Assembly (NCBI GenBank): GCA_020849295.1
Contig: JADLGN010000012.1
Coordinates: 1-64,000, forward strand
DNA: 64,000 bases
Direction: 5' to 3'
Origin: Bacteroidia bacterium
GTDB taxonomy: Bacteria > Bacteroidota > Bacteroidia > NS11-12g > UBA9320
Shown: positions 20,433 through 28,762 of the stretch, in pieces
Layout: the number at the start of each line of letters is the position of its first letter
Numbering within the stretch: the first letter of the stretch is position 1
Program-made: the position numbers and the translations under genes
Notes under the pieces: model-generated
Seen by the model: the letters and a program-made list of their open reading frames with translations, nothing else
What the model was told of the DNA's origin: nothing
Databases searched by the model: none

Positions 20433-21608
20433 TTAATAAAATGCAATCCATGCTTGCTTAGTGCCGTTTTCTGTAACTATTTCAAGAAGCTTTATTGCAA
20501 TTTGTTTGTCTTTACCTGCCCATATTGCAGTTCTGAAAAATCCATTTGGTTGAGCAATTACTTTTACATTTGAATATTTCATTCTTAGTTTTTCTGCTTC
20601 TTTTACGGCTATTGCTTCATTCATGGCAGATATTGTAACTACATAGTAATTGTTTGTTTTATTTTTAACTATTTCTATACTTTTATTATCCTTTTTTTCT
20701 GTTGAAATTTCAGTTTTTTTTGTTTCTGTTTTTTTATCCTTTTCTACATCTTCTTTTATTGGCTCCTCTTTGGCAATAGTTTTATCTTTAATTTTTTTAT
20801 TTATTAACTCAATTTCTGCATTCAGCTTTTCCATTTTGCTCTTTAGATGCAATAGTATTGCTTCCATAGAATCGAGCTTGGTTTTTGAAACAATAATATT
20901 TGAAACATATCCTTCAGGGCACCCCATATTTCCAAATTTCCCCTTAATTGTAGGGCATTTGTCATCTATATCTGCTACTCCATCATTGTCATAATCGTTC
21001 TTGAATTTTTCTTTTTCGGGGTCTGGTTTATTATTTCTATCTACAAGTACTTGTGTAACGCCAATTCTATGAATAAAATGAGTGTTGAAATTTCCATCTA
21101 ATTGCTGATTGAGCATACTGTGTAATTGAAATGAAAATCTTTTTTTTAAATTAAGATTAAAGCCTATTCCATATTGTAATGAAATGTGCCCGGGCTTTAA
21201 ATTATAATTTTTCAATTTATTAATATAATAATACTGATACCCAAATGAAAAATAAGGAGAAAAAGGCGCATCTTGGCTGAAAATTTTACCATTATTTGTT
21301 ATAAACATAGCAGTAGCATCTATTCCCACTGCATAATTTTTAGTAAGATTGGTTGTTTCTAATTGGTTGTTCCATAAAAAACCATTTGAAATACCGGTAG
21401 TAAAAATAATTGAATTTGATAATTGCCTGTTAAATCCTATCCTTATTGACTGTGAAAGGCTGCTATCAAAATTAAATAATTTATAATCTAAAACATTAAT
21501 ACCATAATCGTGAAAATCTTGCTGAAATGAAATTGAATTCTTCCCATATTTTTGAGAATATGCCGTAATTGTCAAATATACAAAGCAAATCAGTAGTTTA
21601 ACTCGCAT
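20433..21608 (-). CDS. Outer-membrane barrel/TSP3/SPOR protein
   Basis: A 391-residue envelope protein. After a signal peptide (about 1-19, ending AYSQ), residues 20-195 alternate aromatic and small residues like an outer-membrane beta barrel (FGYQYYYINKL, QYGIGFNLNLKKRFSF). One thrombospondin type 3 calcium repeat follows (DYDNDGVADIDDKCPT, about 207-222). A Lys/Glu-rich coiled coil covers about 245-315, and the last 70 residues look like a SPOR fold (YYVVTISAMNEAIAVKEAEKL ... FRTAIWAGKDKQIA). The TSP3 motif normally leads into an OmpA peptidoglycan domain; here SPOR, which binds denuded glycan strands, takes its place. A link between outer membrane and cell wall is inferred. Confidence 0.78.
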   Translation of the reverse strand: MRVKLLICFVYLTITAYSQKYGKNSISFQQDFHDYGINVLDYKLFNFDSSLSQSIRIGFNRQLSNSIIFTTGISNGFLWNNQLETTNLTKNYAVGIDATAMFITNNGKIFSQDAPFSPYFSFGYQYYYINKLKNYNLKPGHISLQYGIGFNLNLKKRFSFQLHSMLNQQLDGNFNTHFIHRIGVTQVLVDRNNKPDPEKEKFKNDYDNDGVADIDDKCPTIKGKFGNMGCPEGYVSNIIVSKTKLDSMEAILLHLKSKMEKLNAEIELINKKIKDKTIAKEEPIKEDVEKDKKTETKKTEISTEKKDNKSIEIVKNKTNNYYVVTISAMNEAIAVKEAEKLRMKYSNVKVIAQPNGFFRTAIWAGKDKQIAIKLLEIVTENGTKQAWIAFY

Positions 21609-21749
21609 CGCTATAAATAGTATTAGGACAAAATTAAATTAAAATATTGCAACTATGCAAGTTGATAGGATAATTTTCCCATTAGGCGAACTAAATATTA
21701 TACAATTATTTAAAGGTTAAAGAAAAAAATAAAAATATAAAAAACTGAG

Positions 21750-21824
21750 GGTGAAAGACGGGACTCGAACCCGCGACTTCTTGAACCACAATCAAGCGCT
21801 CTAACCAACTGAGCTACAATCACC
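21750..21824 (-). tRNA. tRNA-His (GTG)
   Basis: Read on the minus strand this folds as tRNA-His: an extra G at position -1 opposite C73, D arm AGCTCAGTTGGTTAGAGC, anticodon arm CTTGA-TTGTGGT-TCAAG with anticodon GTG, and T arm GCGGG-TTCGAGT-CCCGT. CCA is not encoded. In the acceptor stem, GTGATTG faces CTTTCAC, so positions 5-68 and 6-67 are both U-U mismatches. The other pairs are intact. This weakness is unusual and is listed as a finding. Confidence 0.92.
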
Positions 21825-21900
21825 GTATTTGCTATAAAAACTTTTAAAGCAGTGGCAAAATTAACACTTTTAAAATTTAACTCAAATTCTTTTTATAGTT

Positions 21901-23238
21901 TTGTCAAAAAAAAATATCAATACTTTTAATATTACTTTTAAATCTAAAAAATATCTTTCGCAAAACGATGGTTTGGGTTATTTGCAAATATTTAACCTAT
22001 TGAAAACTCTATCAATAGTAGTAGTTTCTATTATCTTAGCTAAAACTGTAAAAAACCAAAGTTACATTGCAAAATGGGAAACTCTTATGCTGTTTTCAGG
22101 TAGTTTTACTTTTTTTTATGTTTCGGGTTTAGGTTATACTCTATTAAGTTTTATAAAAAAATACCCACCTGAAAAGTATATTTCAATTTTTAAAAATGCT
22201 TTTTTTCTGTTGTTTTCTTTTGGATTATTTTCATGTTTGGCTATTGTTTTGACTGAAATCTTTTCTAATGCATCTCAAACTTCCTTTCTATATATTTTAC
22301 TATTTTGTATTTATGTTTTGGGCAATGTATGCAGTTCTGTGTTAGAATATTATTTTTTAATTTTCAAGCAATACAAGATACTAATTTGGTGGGGGATTTT
22401 CAATTTCATTGCTTTTGTTTTGTCACCATGTATCATTATTTTTCGCGATTTTTATTATGCAATTTTTGCTCTTTCTATTTTAGGAGTTTTAAAATTTGTT
22501 TTCATTTTTTTTATTATCAAAAAACCTTTTGACTTTGGCAAATTAGAGTTTATAAAACCGCTGTTAAAATTTAATATACCTGTGATTTTATCACTTTTGC
22601 TTGGTACGGGCTACATATATATTGCCAATTTTATAGCAAAGGCAAGTGTAAATGATTCTGATTTTAACCTATTCAGGTATGGCAGTAGAGAATTTCCCGT
22701 TTTTATGGTTTTAGCCAATTCATATAGTATAGTGCTCGGCAGTATTGCTTCGTCAAATAATAATACAAGCGATTTTTGGGTAAGAATAAGCAAAAATCAC
22801 AGAAGATTGCTTTTCCAGCTTTTTCCTTTAGCAATAATTTTGATGATTTTTTCGCCTTTTATTTTTAAAATTTTATTTTCTGACAGTTTTGTTAGTTCTT
22901 CCATAATTTTCAACATTTTACTATTAACCTTAATTGCCAGAGTTGTTTTTCCGCAATCTCTACTTCTAGGTTATGGAATTTCAAAATATTCATTTTGGGC
23001 TTCACTTGTTGAGTTTGTTTCAGGTACAATACTTTCGTTAATTTTTGTAAAACAATTTGGGATTTCAGGTATTGCATGGTCTATAACAATTGCATATTTT
23101 ATTGAAAAAATCATTCTAATAATTTTCTGTTATAAAATAAAAATTCCATTTCATAAAAGCATTAACTTAAAATGGTTTTTAATTTTTACGGTTTTACTTA
23201 TAATTTCGTTTATTTATAATCTTATTAGAAATGTATAG
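21901..23238 (+). CDS. Polysaccharide flippase (Wzx/MATE-like)
   Basis: An integral membrane protein of up to 445 residues with about twelve to fourteen hydrophobic helices and few charged residues, as in Wzx/MOP-superfamily lipid-linked oligosaccharide flippases. Recognisable features are the first helix after SQNDGLGYLQIFNLLKTLSI, the Pro-rich LLKFNIPVILSLLLGTGYIYIANF segment, and the late pair PQSLLLGYGISKYSFWASLVEF / GISGIAWSITIAYF. It likely moves a glycan precursor across the inner membrane for surface polysaccharide. The start is uncertain: the TTG at 21901 sits inside a TAGTTTTG -7-like box, and TTG codons near 21973-21982 are alternatives. Confidence 0.8.
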   Translation: MSKKNINTFNITFKSKKYLSQNDGLGYLQIFNLLKTLSIVVVSIILAKTVKNQSYIAKWETLMLFSGSFTFFYVSGLGYTLLSFIKKYPPEKYISIFKNAFFLLFSFGLFSCLAIVLTEIFSNASQTSFLYILLFCIYVLGNVCSSVLEYYFLIFKQYKILIWWGIFNFIAFVLSPCIIIFRDFYYAIFALSILGVLKFVFIFFIIKKPFDFGKLEFIKPLLKFNIPVILSLLLGTGYIYIANFIAKASVNDSDFNLFRYGSREFPVFMVLANSYSIVLGSIASSNNNTSDFWVRISKNHRRLLFQLFPLAIILMIFSPFIFKILFSDSFVSSSIIFNILLLTLIARVVFPQSLLLGYGISKYSFWASLVEFVSGTILSLIFVKQFGISGIAWSITIAYFIEKIILIIFCYKIKIPFHKSINLKWFLIFTVLLIISFIYNLIRNV

Positions 23239-23300
23239 ATAAATAGAAAACATCATATTTTTGTTTAGAATTATAAAATAAAAAAAATACACTTAACAAT

Positions 23301-23308
23301 TAACTTTG
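23301..23308 (+). promoter_or_regulatory. -7 element upstream of the TPR protein gene
   Basis: TAACTTTG matches the Bacteroidota -7 consensus TAnnTTTG exactly and lies 13 bases before the ATG. A -33 TTG at the standard distance is not clear. Confidence 0.45.
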
Positions 23309-23321
23309 TCGTTTAATTATC

Positions 23322-26300
23322 ATGCGAAAAATAGTTTTTGTATTTTTTTTATCATTTGTTTTTAAAGCAAATGCACAAAAGACCTTAATTTATTCTAATC
23401 CTGAACAATATTACCAACACGCATTAGAACTATACAACAAAGAACTGTATGGTAGTGCTGTTGAATATTTTGAAAAATATATAAGTCTTTCAATAAACAA
23501 TAATAGAAAACATGAAGCATTGATATATTCTGAATTATCAAAACTTAAAAATGGCAATGAAAATGTAGAAAATGTATTGCTTGAATTTATTGAAAATAAG
23601 CCTGAATTTGCTTTAAATAATTTGATTTTCTTAGAACTTGGCAATTTTTACTTTGAAAACAATAAATATAAAAGAGCATCTGGATATTTTGAAAAAACTG
23701 ATTTGAATGGAATAAATGAAGAGAAAGAGGAAGAACTTAATTTCAGAATGGCATATTCTTATTTCAAAGCAGGCAAATACGATAAAGCAAAAACCAAATT
23801 TGAAACACTAAGAAACAGGCAAGGTAAATATTTTGTGATTTCAAATTATTATTATGGATACATCTGTTATCAGGCAAAAAACTACGATTGTGCCATAAAA
23901 AGTTTTGAAAAAATAAAAGATGAAAATTATGAATCAATACCATTGTTTATAGCTCAAATATACTATGCAAAAGGCGAATACCAAAAAGCAATAGATTACA
24001 GCAATAAAATAAACAATGAAAAATACACAAACGATTTAAACCTTATAAAAGGCAAATCAAGTTTTCAGTTAAAAAAATTCGATGAAGCATATAAGTTTTT
24101 CAGCAAATGCAATTTAAGCAGCTTAAAACCTAGCAATGAAGAAAGATATGAAATAGGTTTTTCAGCATTTAACCAAAAAAAATACGAAGATGCTATTGCT
24201 CAATTTTTAAAATTATCATCACTCGATATTGCTTTGGGACAAATAGCTAATTACTATTTGGCTCAGTCATTTTTCAATCTGGATAAGAAACAAAATGCCT
24301 ATAATGCATTTGCTGAAGCCAAACGATTAAACCATGATAAAAGCATAAAAGAAATTTCACACTTCAATTATGGAAAGCTCGCTGTAGAACTCGGTTATTC
24401 AAATATTGCACTTAAATCTATTCAGGATTTTATCTCTGAATACCCAAATTCTGAATATAATGATGAGGCAAAAGGACTTCTTGCCGAGTTGTTTTTGCAA
24501 ACAAAAAATTATAAACAAGCCTGCGATATTCTGTCAGGTATAAAAAATCATAATGAGCAAAGTAAAAAGGCTTTTCAAATTGTACATTTTCATAGAGCAG
24601 AAGAATTATTTATTGATAAAAATTTTACTGAATCTGAATCATACTTCAAAAAATCATTAAAATACAATATTGATAAAAAATTAGAAGGCGAAGCGTGTTA
24701 CTGGCTTGGAGAAATTTCTTATAAAAACTCGAAATTTACAGATGGAATAAGTAATTATAACAGGTTTTTGAATATAGCAGAGGCAAATTCAAGCAGTATT
24801 TTTAACAATACTTATTATAATCTAGGATACTGCTACTACTCTGAAAAAAATTATGTTCAAGCCCTAAATTATTACAAAAAATATAAAGATGTAAGTTCGT
24901 ATGTAACACCTAATGCAGAAAGATATATAGATAATATTTTAAGACTTGCCGATTGTTATTTTTTAGTTTCTCAATACGATAAAGCAGCCGAAACTTATGG
25001 CTTTGTAAGTAGTAAAAAAATTAAAGAAAGTGACTATGCTACATTTCAGCAAGGGATAATATATGGCTTGTTAGATAAACGTGAGCTAAAAATTGCTACA
25101 TTAAGAAACATACCGCAATATTATCCCAAAAGCCAATATACAGATGATGCTTTATATGAAATAGGAGCAGAATATCTTGAAGACGATAATTATTCATTGG
25201 CAGAAAGTTTTTTTGTAAAACTAACTACAGACTTCCCAACGAGTGTACATATTCCTGATGCATTATTAAAACTCGGACTTATAAATTATAATCAAAAAAA
25301 ACAACAACAGGCAATAAATTACTATATGGATGTGGTGAAGAAATTTCCTAAAACTACTCAATCGGAAATGGCACTTGATGCTTTGGAAATTATTTATGTT
25401 CAAAATGGAAAAGGCGATGAATTTATTGAAATAGTAAATAAAATTCCGGGAGCAAGTGTAAGACTTTCATATCAAGATTCAATATTATACCAATCTGCAT
25501 TGACAAACTATAATGACGGAAACTGTATAAAAGCCGTATCAGGATTCAAAACTTATCTTACAAAATTCAGTATTAATGCTTTTTTCTATATACAGGCAAA
25601 TTTTATGATAGCAGAATGTGAATATAAAGATAAAAAATACGATGATGCCTTGTCAGCATACAAAATTGTAGCTGATGCTTCAAAAAGTGAATTTTCTGAA
25701 AAATCTGTATTACGTGTTGCCAGGATTTATTACTTCAAAAAAGAATTCAGTCAAGCTCTGCCATATTACGAATTACTAAATAAATACGCTACAACCAAAG
25801 AAAACACTTTAGAATCTTTAGTAGGTTTGATGCGTTGTCATTTTATCAATGACAATTTACAAATGGCAAAAAAATATGCAATTGAAATATTGCCAATTCA
25901 AAATGTGCCAAAAGATGTATTGGTAGAAACCAATATGAATTTGGGAAGAATAGCAATGAAAGACAAAAGCTGGCGTACAGCGCAGTTCCACTTCAATTAT
26001 GTATTAAAAGAAAACAAGGCTGCTCTTGGTGCTGAAGCTTTATATAACAAAGCTGAAATTGAGTATTATGTAAACAAAAAAGATTCTTGTAAAAATATTG
26101 TATTCAAGTTAAATGATGATTTTCCTTCTTACGAGTACTGGGTAGTGAAAGGCTTTATTTTATTAAGTGATGTATATCGCGATGAAAAAGATTATTTTCA
26201 GGCAAAAGCTACTCTACAGAGCGTAATTGATAATTATGACGGGAAAGAACTTCTTGCAATTTCAAAAGCAAAACTTGAAGAAATAATTGCTTTAGAAAAA

Positions 26301-26336
26301 GTATCATCAGAACCTATCAAAGAAGATGATGAATAA
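23322..26336 (+). CDS. Large exported tetratricopeptide-repeat protein
   Basis: A 1004-residue protein with a signal peptide (1-19, ending ANAQ) followed almost throughout by TPR-like helix pairs. The repeated pattern has Tyr/Ala pairs such as YYFENNKYKRASGYFEK, YFKAGKYDKAKTKFE, YSEKNYVQALNYYKK and YEIGAEYLEDDNYSLAES, spaced roughly 34-38 residues, giving some twenty copies. Long periplasmic TPR proteins of this size are a standard Bacteroidota family and act as scaffolds for protein complexes; related TPR proteins work in T9SS/gliding and cell-division assemblies, but no specific partner is indicated. It ends directly against the convergent phospholipase-like gene with zero spacing. Confidence 0.88.
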   Translation: MRKIVFVFFLSFVFKANAQKTLIYSNPEQYYQHALELYNKELYGSAVEYFEKYISLSINNNRKHEALIYSELSKLKNGNENVENVLLEFIENKPEFALNNLIFLELGNFYFENNKYKRASGYFEKTDLNGINEEKEEELNFRMAYSYFKAGKYDKAKTKFETLRNRQGKYFVISNYYYGYICYQAKNYDCAIKSFEKIKDENYESIPLFIAQIYYAKGEYQKAIDYSNKINNEKYTNDLNLIKGKSSFQLKKFDEAYKFFSKCNLSSLKPSNEERYEIGFSAFNQKKYEDAIAQFLKLSSLDIALGQIANYYLAQSFFNLDKKQNAYNAFAEAKRLNHDKSIKEISHFNYGKLAVELGYSNIALKSIQDFISEYPNSEYNDEAKGLLAELFLQTKNYKQACDILSGIKNHNEQSKKAFQIVHFHRAEELFIDKNFTESESYFKKSLKYNIDKKLEGEACYWLGEISYKNSKFTDGISNYNRFLNIAEANSSSIFNNTYYNLGYCYYSEKNYVQALNYYKKYKDVSSYVTPNAERYIDNILRLADCYFLVSQYDKAAETYGFVSSKKIKESDYATFQQGIIYGLLDKRELKIATLRNIPQYYPKSQYTDDALYEIGAEYLEDDNYSLAESFFVKLTTDFPTSVHIPDALLKLGLINYNQKKQQQAINYYMDVVKKFPKTTQSEMALDALEIIYVQNGKGDEFIEIVNKIPGASVRLSYQDSILYQSALTNYNDGNCIKAVSGFKTYLTKFSINAFFYIQANFMIAECEYKDKKYDDALSAYKIVADASKSEFSEKSVLRVARIYYFKKEFSQALPYYELLNKYATTKENTLESLVGLMRCHFINDNLQMAKKYAIEILPIQNVPKDVLVETNMNLGRIAMKDKSWRTAQFHFNYVLKENKAALGAEALYNKAEIEYYVNKKDSCKNIVFKLNDDFPSYEYWVVKGFILLSDVYRDEKDYFQAKATLQSVIDNYDGKELLAISKAKLEEIIALEKVSSEPIKEDDE

Positions 26337-27305
26337 TTACTCGTCATCTCTGCCAAGCATTTTACTCCTATCAAAAATCTTTTGAAAAATATTTTTATCA
26401 TCATCATTATTTTCGGGTAGTTCAAATTTTAAGTTTTGCAAGTCTGGCTGTCCTGCATCAACCCAGCAACTGTACCACAACGAACCAACCAAATCTATTG
26501 CAGATTTTATTCTGCGCTCTATCATTCCGTTAAGCAATTTGTTGTAGTATTTACAAAATTCTTTGTTATATACTTTTTCGCTACTTGTACCTTTAGAATT
26601 AAGTACATATTTATTGGGAAACTTAGCTGACGCTAATTTTTCTAGCAAAAAAACACTATCAACAGCAGCAACACTCTGTGAAAACCTCTCCCAAATTGTT
26701 TCATTTATATTGTCAATATATTTTGCTTTGCCGGTCATTAAATTATAATCTAAAGAAAACAATTCATACATTCTTGATTCAAATAGACTATGTATGCCTA
26801 TTTGATTTGTGAGTTGTCCATTGTAATTTTTTGTAGCATGAAGCGGCACATGAAGATCTGCTGCATAATGACCTATGTCTGCACTTAATTTTATAATCTG
26901 AAAAGCATCTTTTTTTTCAAATGCTTTAATCAGTTTACCTCTGAATAATTGCAAATACCATGGCAAAATACCATAAGCCATAAGTGTATCTTTAGTGTAT
27001 TTTTTAACAGCATCATTCCAATTATGAGGAATTGTATCAAGAGGTAATGATTTTTCGTATTGGTCAGCATCTAGATAATGACGACATCCTTCTTCGGCTA
27101 TTGCATATCTGCGTTTGTCAGCATTTACAGCTCTTTCTGTTATTTCATCTATATTTTTTTTATAAAATCCAAACATAGCCTTGGGCAATGTAAAAACTGC
27201 CGCATTATTTATATCTTTATGTGCCTTAAATCCCCATGAAAATATGTTTGAAGGAATTAATATTAAAATTATAAATAAAATATTTGATATAATTAATCTA
27301 CTCAT
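26337..27305 (-). CDS. Zinc-dependent phospholipase C / S1-P1 nuclease family
   Basis: A 322-residue exported enzyme. The signal peptide ends at about residue 22 and the mature protein begins S-W-G-F-K-A-H. In this fold the mature N-terminal Trp itself binds zinc, followed by the first His. Other ligands fit the pattern: the Asp/His set near EEGCRHYLDADQYE, the central ADIGHYAADLHVPLHATKNYNGQ (about 150), and HSLFESRMYE (about 175). The family covers bacterial phospholipase C and S1/P1 nucleases, so phosphodiester hydrolysis outside the cytoplasm is likely, but phosphate lipid versus nucleic acid cannot be decided. It converges with the TPR gene. Confidence 0.85.
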   Translation of the reverse strand: MSRLIISNILFIILILIPSNIFSWGFKAHKDINNAAVFTLPKAMFGFYKKNIDEITERAVNADKRRYAIAEEGCRHYLDADQYEKSLPLDTIPHNWNDAVKKYTKDTLMAYGILPWYLQLFRGKLIKAFEKKDAFQIIKLSADIGHYAADLHVPLHATKNYNGQLTNQIGIHSLFESRMYELFSLDYNLMTGKAKYIDNINETIWERFSQSVAAVDSVFLLEKLASAKFPNKYVLNSKGTSSEKVYNKEFCKYYNKLLNGMIERRIKSAIDLVGSLWYSCWVDAGQPDLQNLKFELPENNDDDKNIFQKIFDRSKMLGRDDE

Positions 27306-27464
27306 TATTTTTTTGTTTTTGCATATTGCTTTTGTTAATTATTATATAAAACTTAAAAAGTATAAACACAATTATTAATCCTAAATTAGCTTTACAAATT
27401 TATTATAAATAATAAATATCCCTCAATATTGAAAATCAATAAAGAATCTATTATTTCGCGGATA

Positions 27465-27956
27465 ATGAAATTTTATTTATTAATTTTAACATTTTTAATA
27501 ATTAATTATAAGCAATCGTTTGCTCAAAATAAAGAAAAATCAAAAGACAATCATGAACATACACATATTAAAAATGAGTTTGGTTTTGCTAACTCTCCAG
27601 TATTTTTTTTGAATGAAAACAAAATTGCTTATGGTTTACATTTTCATTTTATAAGACAAATATCTGCATCAAAACTAGGAATTGGTTTTGGTTATGAAAT
27701 GATATTTGACAATCATAAACACAAAACAATAGGTATAGTTTGCAGCTATAATCCAACCAATAATATTACATTAAACTTATCACCTGGATTTGCATTTGAA
27801 AATAATTTAATCAAAAATTCTCAACTTGCAATGCATATTGAATCAACTTATAATTTTGAGTTTAAAAAATACCATATAGGTCCAATTATAGAACTTGGTA
27901 TTGACAAAAAAGATAAGCATTTAAGTATTGGATTGCACTTTGGTTTTGGTTTTTAG
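27465..27956 (+). CDS. Small outer-membrane beta-barrel-like protein
   Basis: About 163 residues from the ATG at 27465 (an in-frame TTG at 27429 adds 12 residues ahead of a normal signal peptide). The signal peptide ends SFAQ at about residue 20. The mature part starts with a His-rich patch (HEHTHIKNEFG) and then alternates hydrophobic and polar residues with Gly/aromatic turns (IAYGLHFHFIRQI, GIGFGYEMIF, LNLSPGFAFE) and ends in Phe, as outer-membrane barrels do. It resembles small Bacteroidota proteins found with metal transport genes, but no such genes adjoin it. The His patch suggests metal binding; this is inference. It overlaps the convergent rhomboid gene by 4 bases. Confidence 0.7.
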   Translation: MKFYLLILTFLIINYKQSFAQNKEKSKDNHEHTHIKNEFGFANSPVFFLNENKIAYGLHFHFIRQISASKLGIGFGYEMIFDNHKHKTIGIVCSYNPTNNITLNLSPGFAFENNLIKNSQLAMHIESTYNFEFKKYHIGPIIELGIDKKDKHLSIGLHFGFGF

Positions 27957-28762
27957 TCGTCTTTTTCCCAAGGATTAGCATTCTTGGGTATATATTTATA
28001 TTTAATAATGGTTTCAGGTTTATTTTCATTTTCTTCTTTATTTTCATCTTTTTCAATTTCATTAATTTCTTCATTTGCACCTTCCATCCAATATGGAAAT
28101 TCATCAGTAGTTTCATCTTCATCTTCCTGTAATTTTTCAATTGGTTTTTGTGGACCTTTTTTCAAAAGTATTATAGCAGTAAAAGTACCTGAAATTGCAC
28201 CGCCTAAATGACCTTCCCATGAAATATTTTCTTTTAGCAGTTTTACATATTCTGGAAACAAACCCCACATAATGCTTCCATAAAGAAATACCATTACTAA
28301 CGATACAGCCGCAAGTTGTCTGTTTCCTCTTATTATTCCTGAAACCAATAAAAAAAATACCAATCCGTAAACAACGCCACTTGCTCCAATATGTAATGTA
28401 CCCTGTTCTCCAATAAACCATAAGAACAATCCGCTGCCAAGCCATATTATACTCAAAATAATAAAAGTTAAATTTTTAAAGTAATAAAAAAGAAAAAAAC
28501 CTGCAACCAAAATTGGAACTGTATTGCTGAATAAATGTTCGAAATTTTCATGCAAAAATGGCATAAACAAAATACCTTTTAGTCCATCAATTTCGTGTGG
28601 CTTAATTCCATATTGTTCAAGATTAAGATTATATTTTATATTAAAAAAAAATACAATCCACATAGTCATTACCAATATTAACGGATATACTGATTGTTCA
28701 ATAAATTCTGTAAATAATTTAAACATTCCTTTTGCTTTTAGTTTATGCAAAACATAGCCCAA
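27953..28762 (-). CDS. Rhomboid intramembrane serine protease
   Basis: Up to 269 residues; the family N-terminus suggests the Met at residue 13 may be the true start. It has six transmembrane segments with the catalytic dyad S128 (HIGASGVVYG) and H185 (WEGHLGGAISG), plus the HENFEHLFSN loop before helix 2 that matches the rhomboid HxxxxHxxxN oxyanion motif. The last 70 residues are acidic, cytoplasmic and unlike the core. Rhomboids cut transmembrane helices of other membrane proteins; the substrate is unknown. The M1 peptidase gene ends one base upstream, so the two are co-transcribed. Confidence 0.92.
   Translation of the reverse strand: MGYVLHKLKAKGMFKLFTEFIEQSVYPLILVMTMWIVFFFNIKYNLNLEQYGIKPHEIDGLKGILFMPFLHENFEHLFSNTVPILVAGFFLFYYFKNLTFIILSIIWLGSGLFLWFIGEQGTLHIGASGVVYGLVFFLLVSGIIRGNRQLAAVSLVMVFLYGSIMWGLFPEYVKLLKENISWEGHLGGAISGTFTAIILLKKGPQKPIEKLQEDEDETTDEFPYWMEGANEEINEIEKDENKEENENKPETIIKYKYIPKNANPWEKDD

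Noticed and set aside
21896-21903. TAGTTTTG as the flippase promoter
   Set aside because: It fits TAnnTTTG but overlaps the TTG start and has no TTG 20 bp upstream; in such AT-rich DNA a chance match is likely, so it is mentioned only as a doubt about the start.
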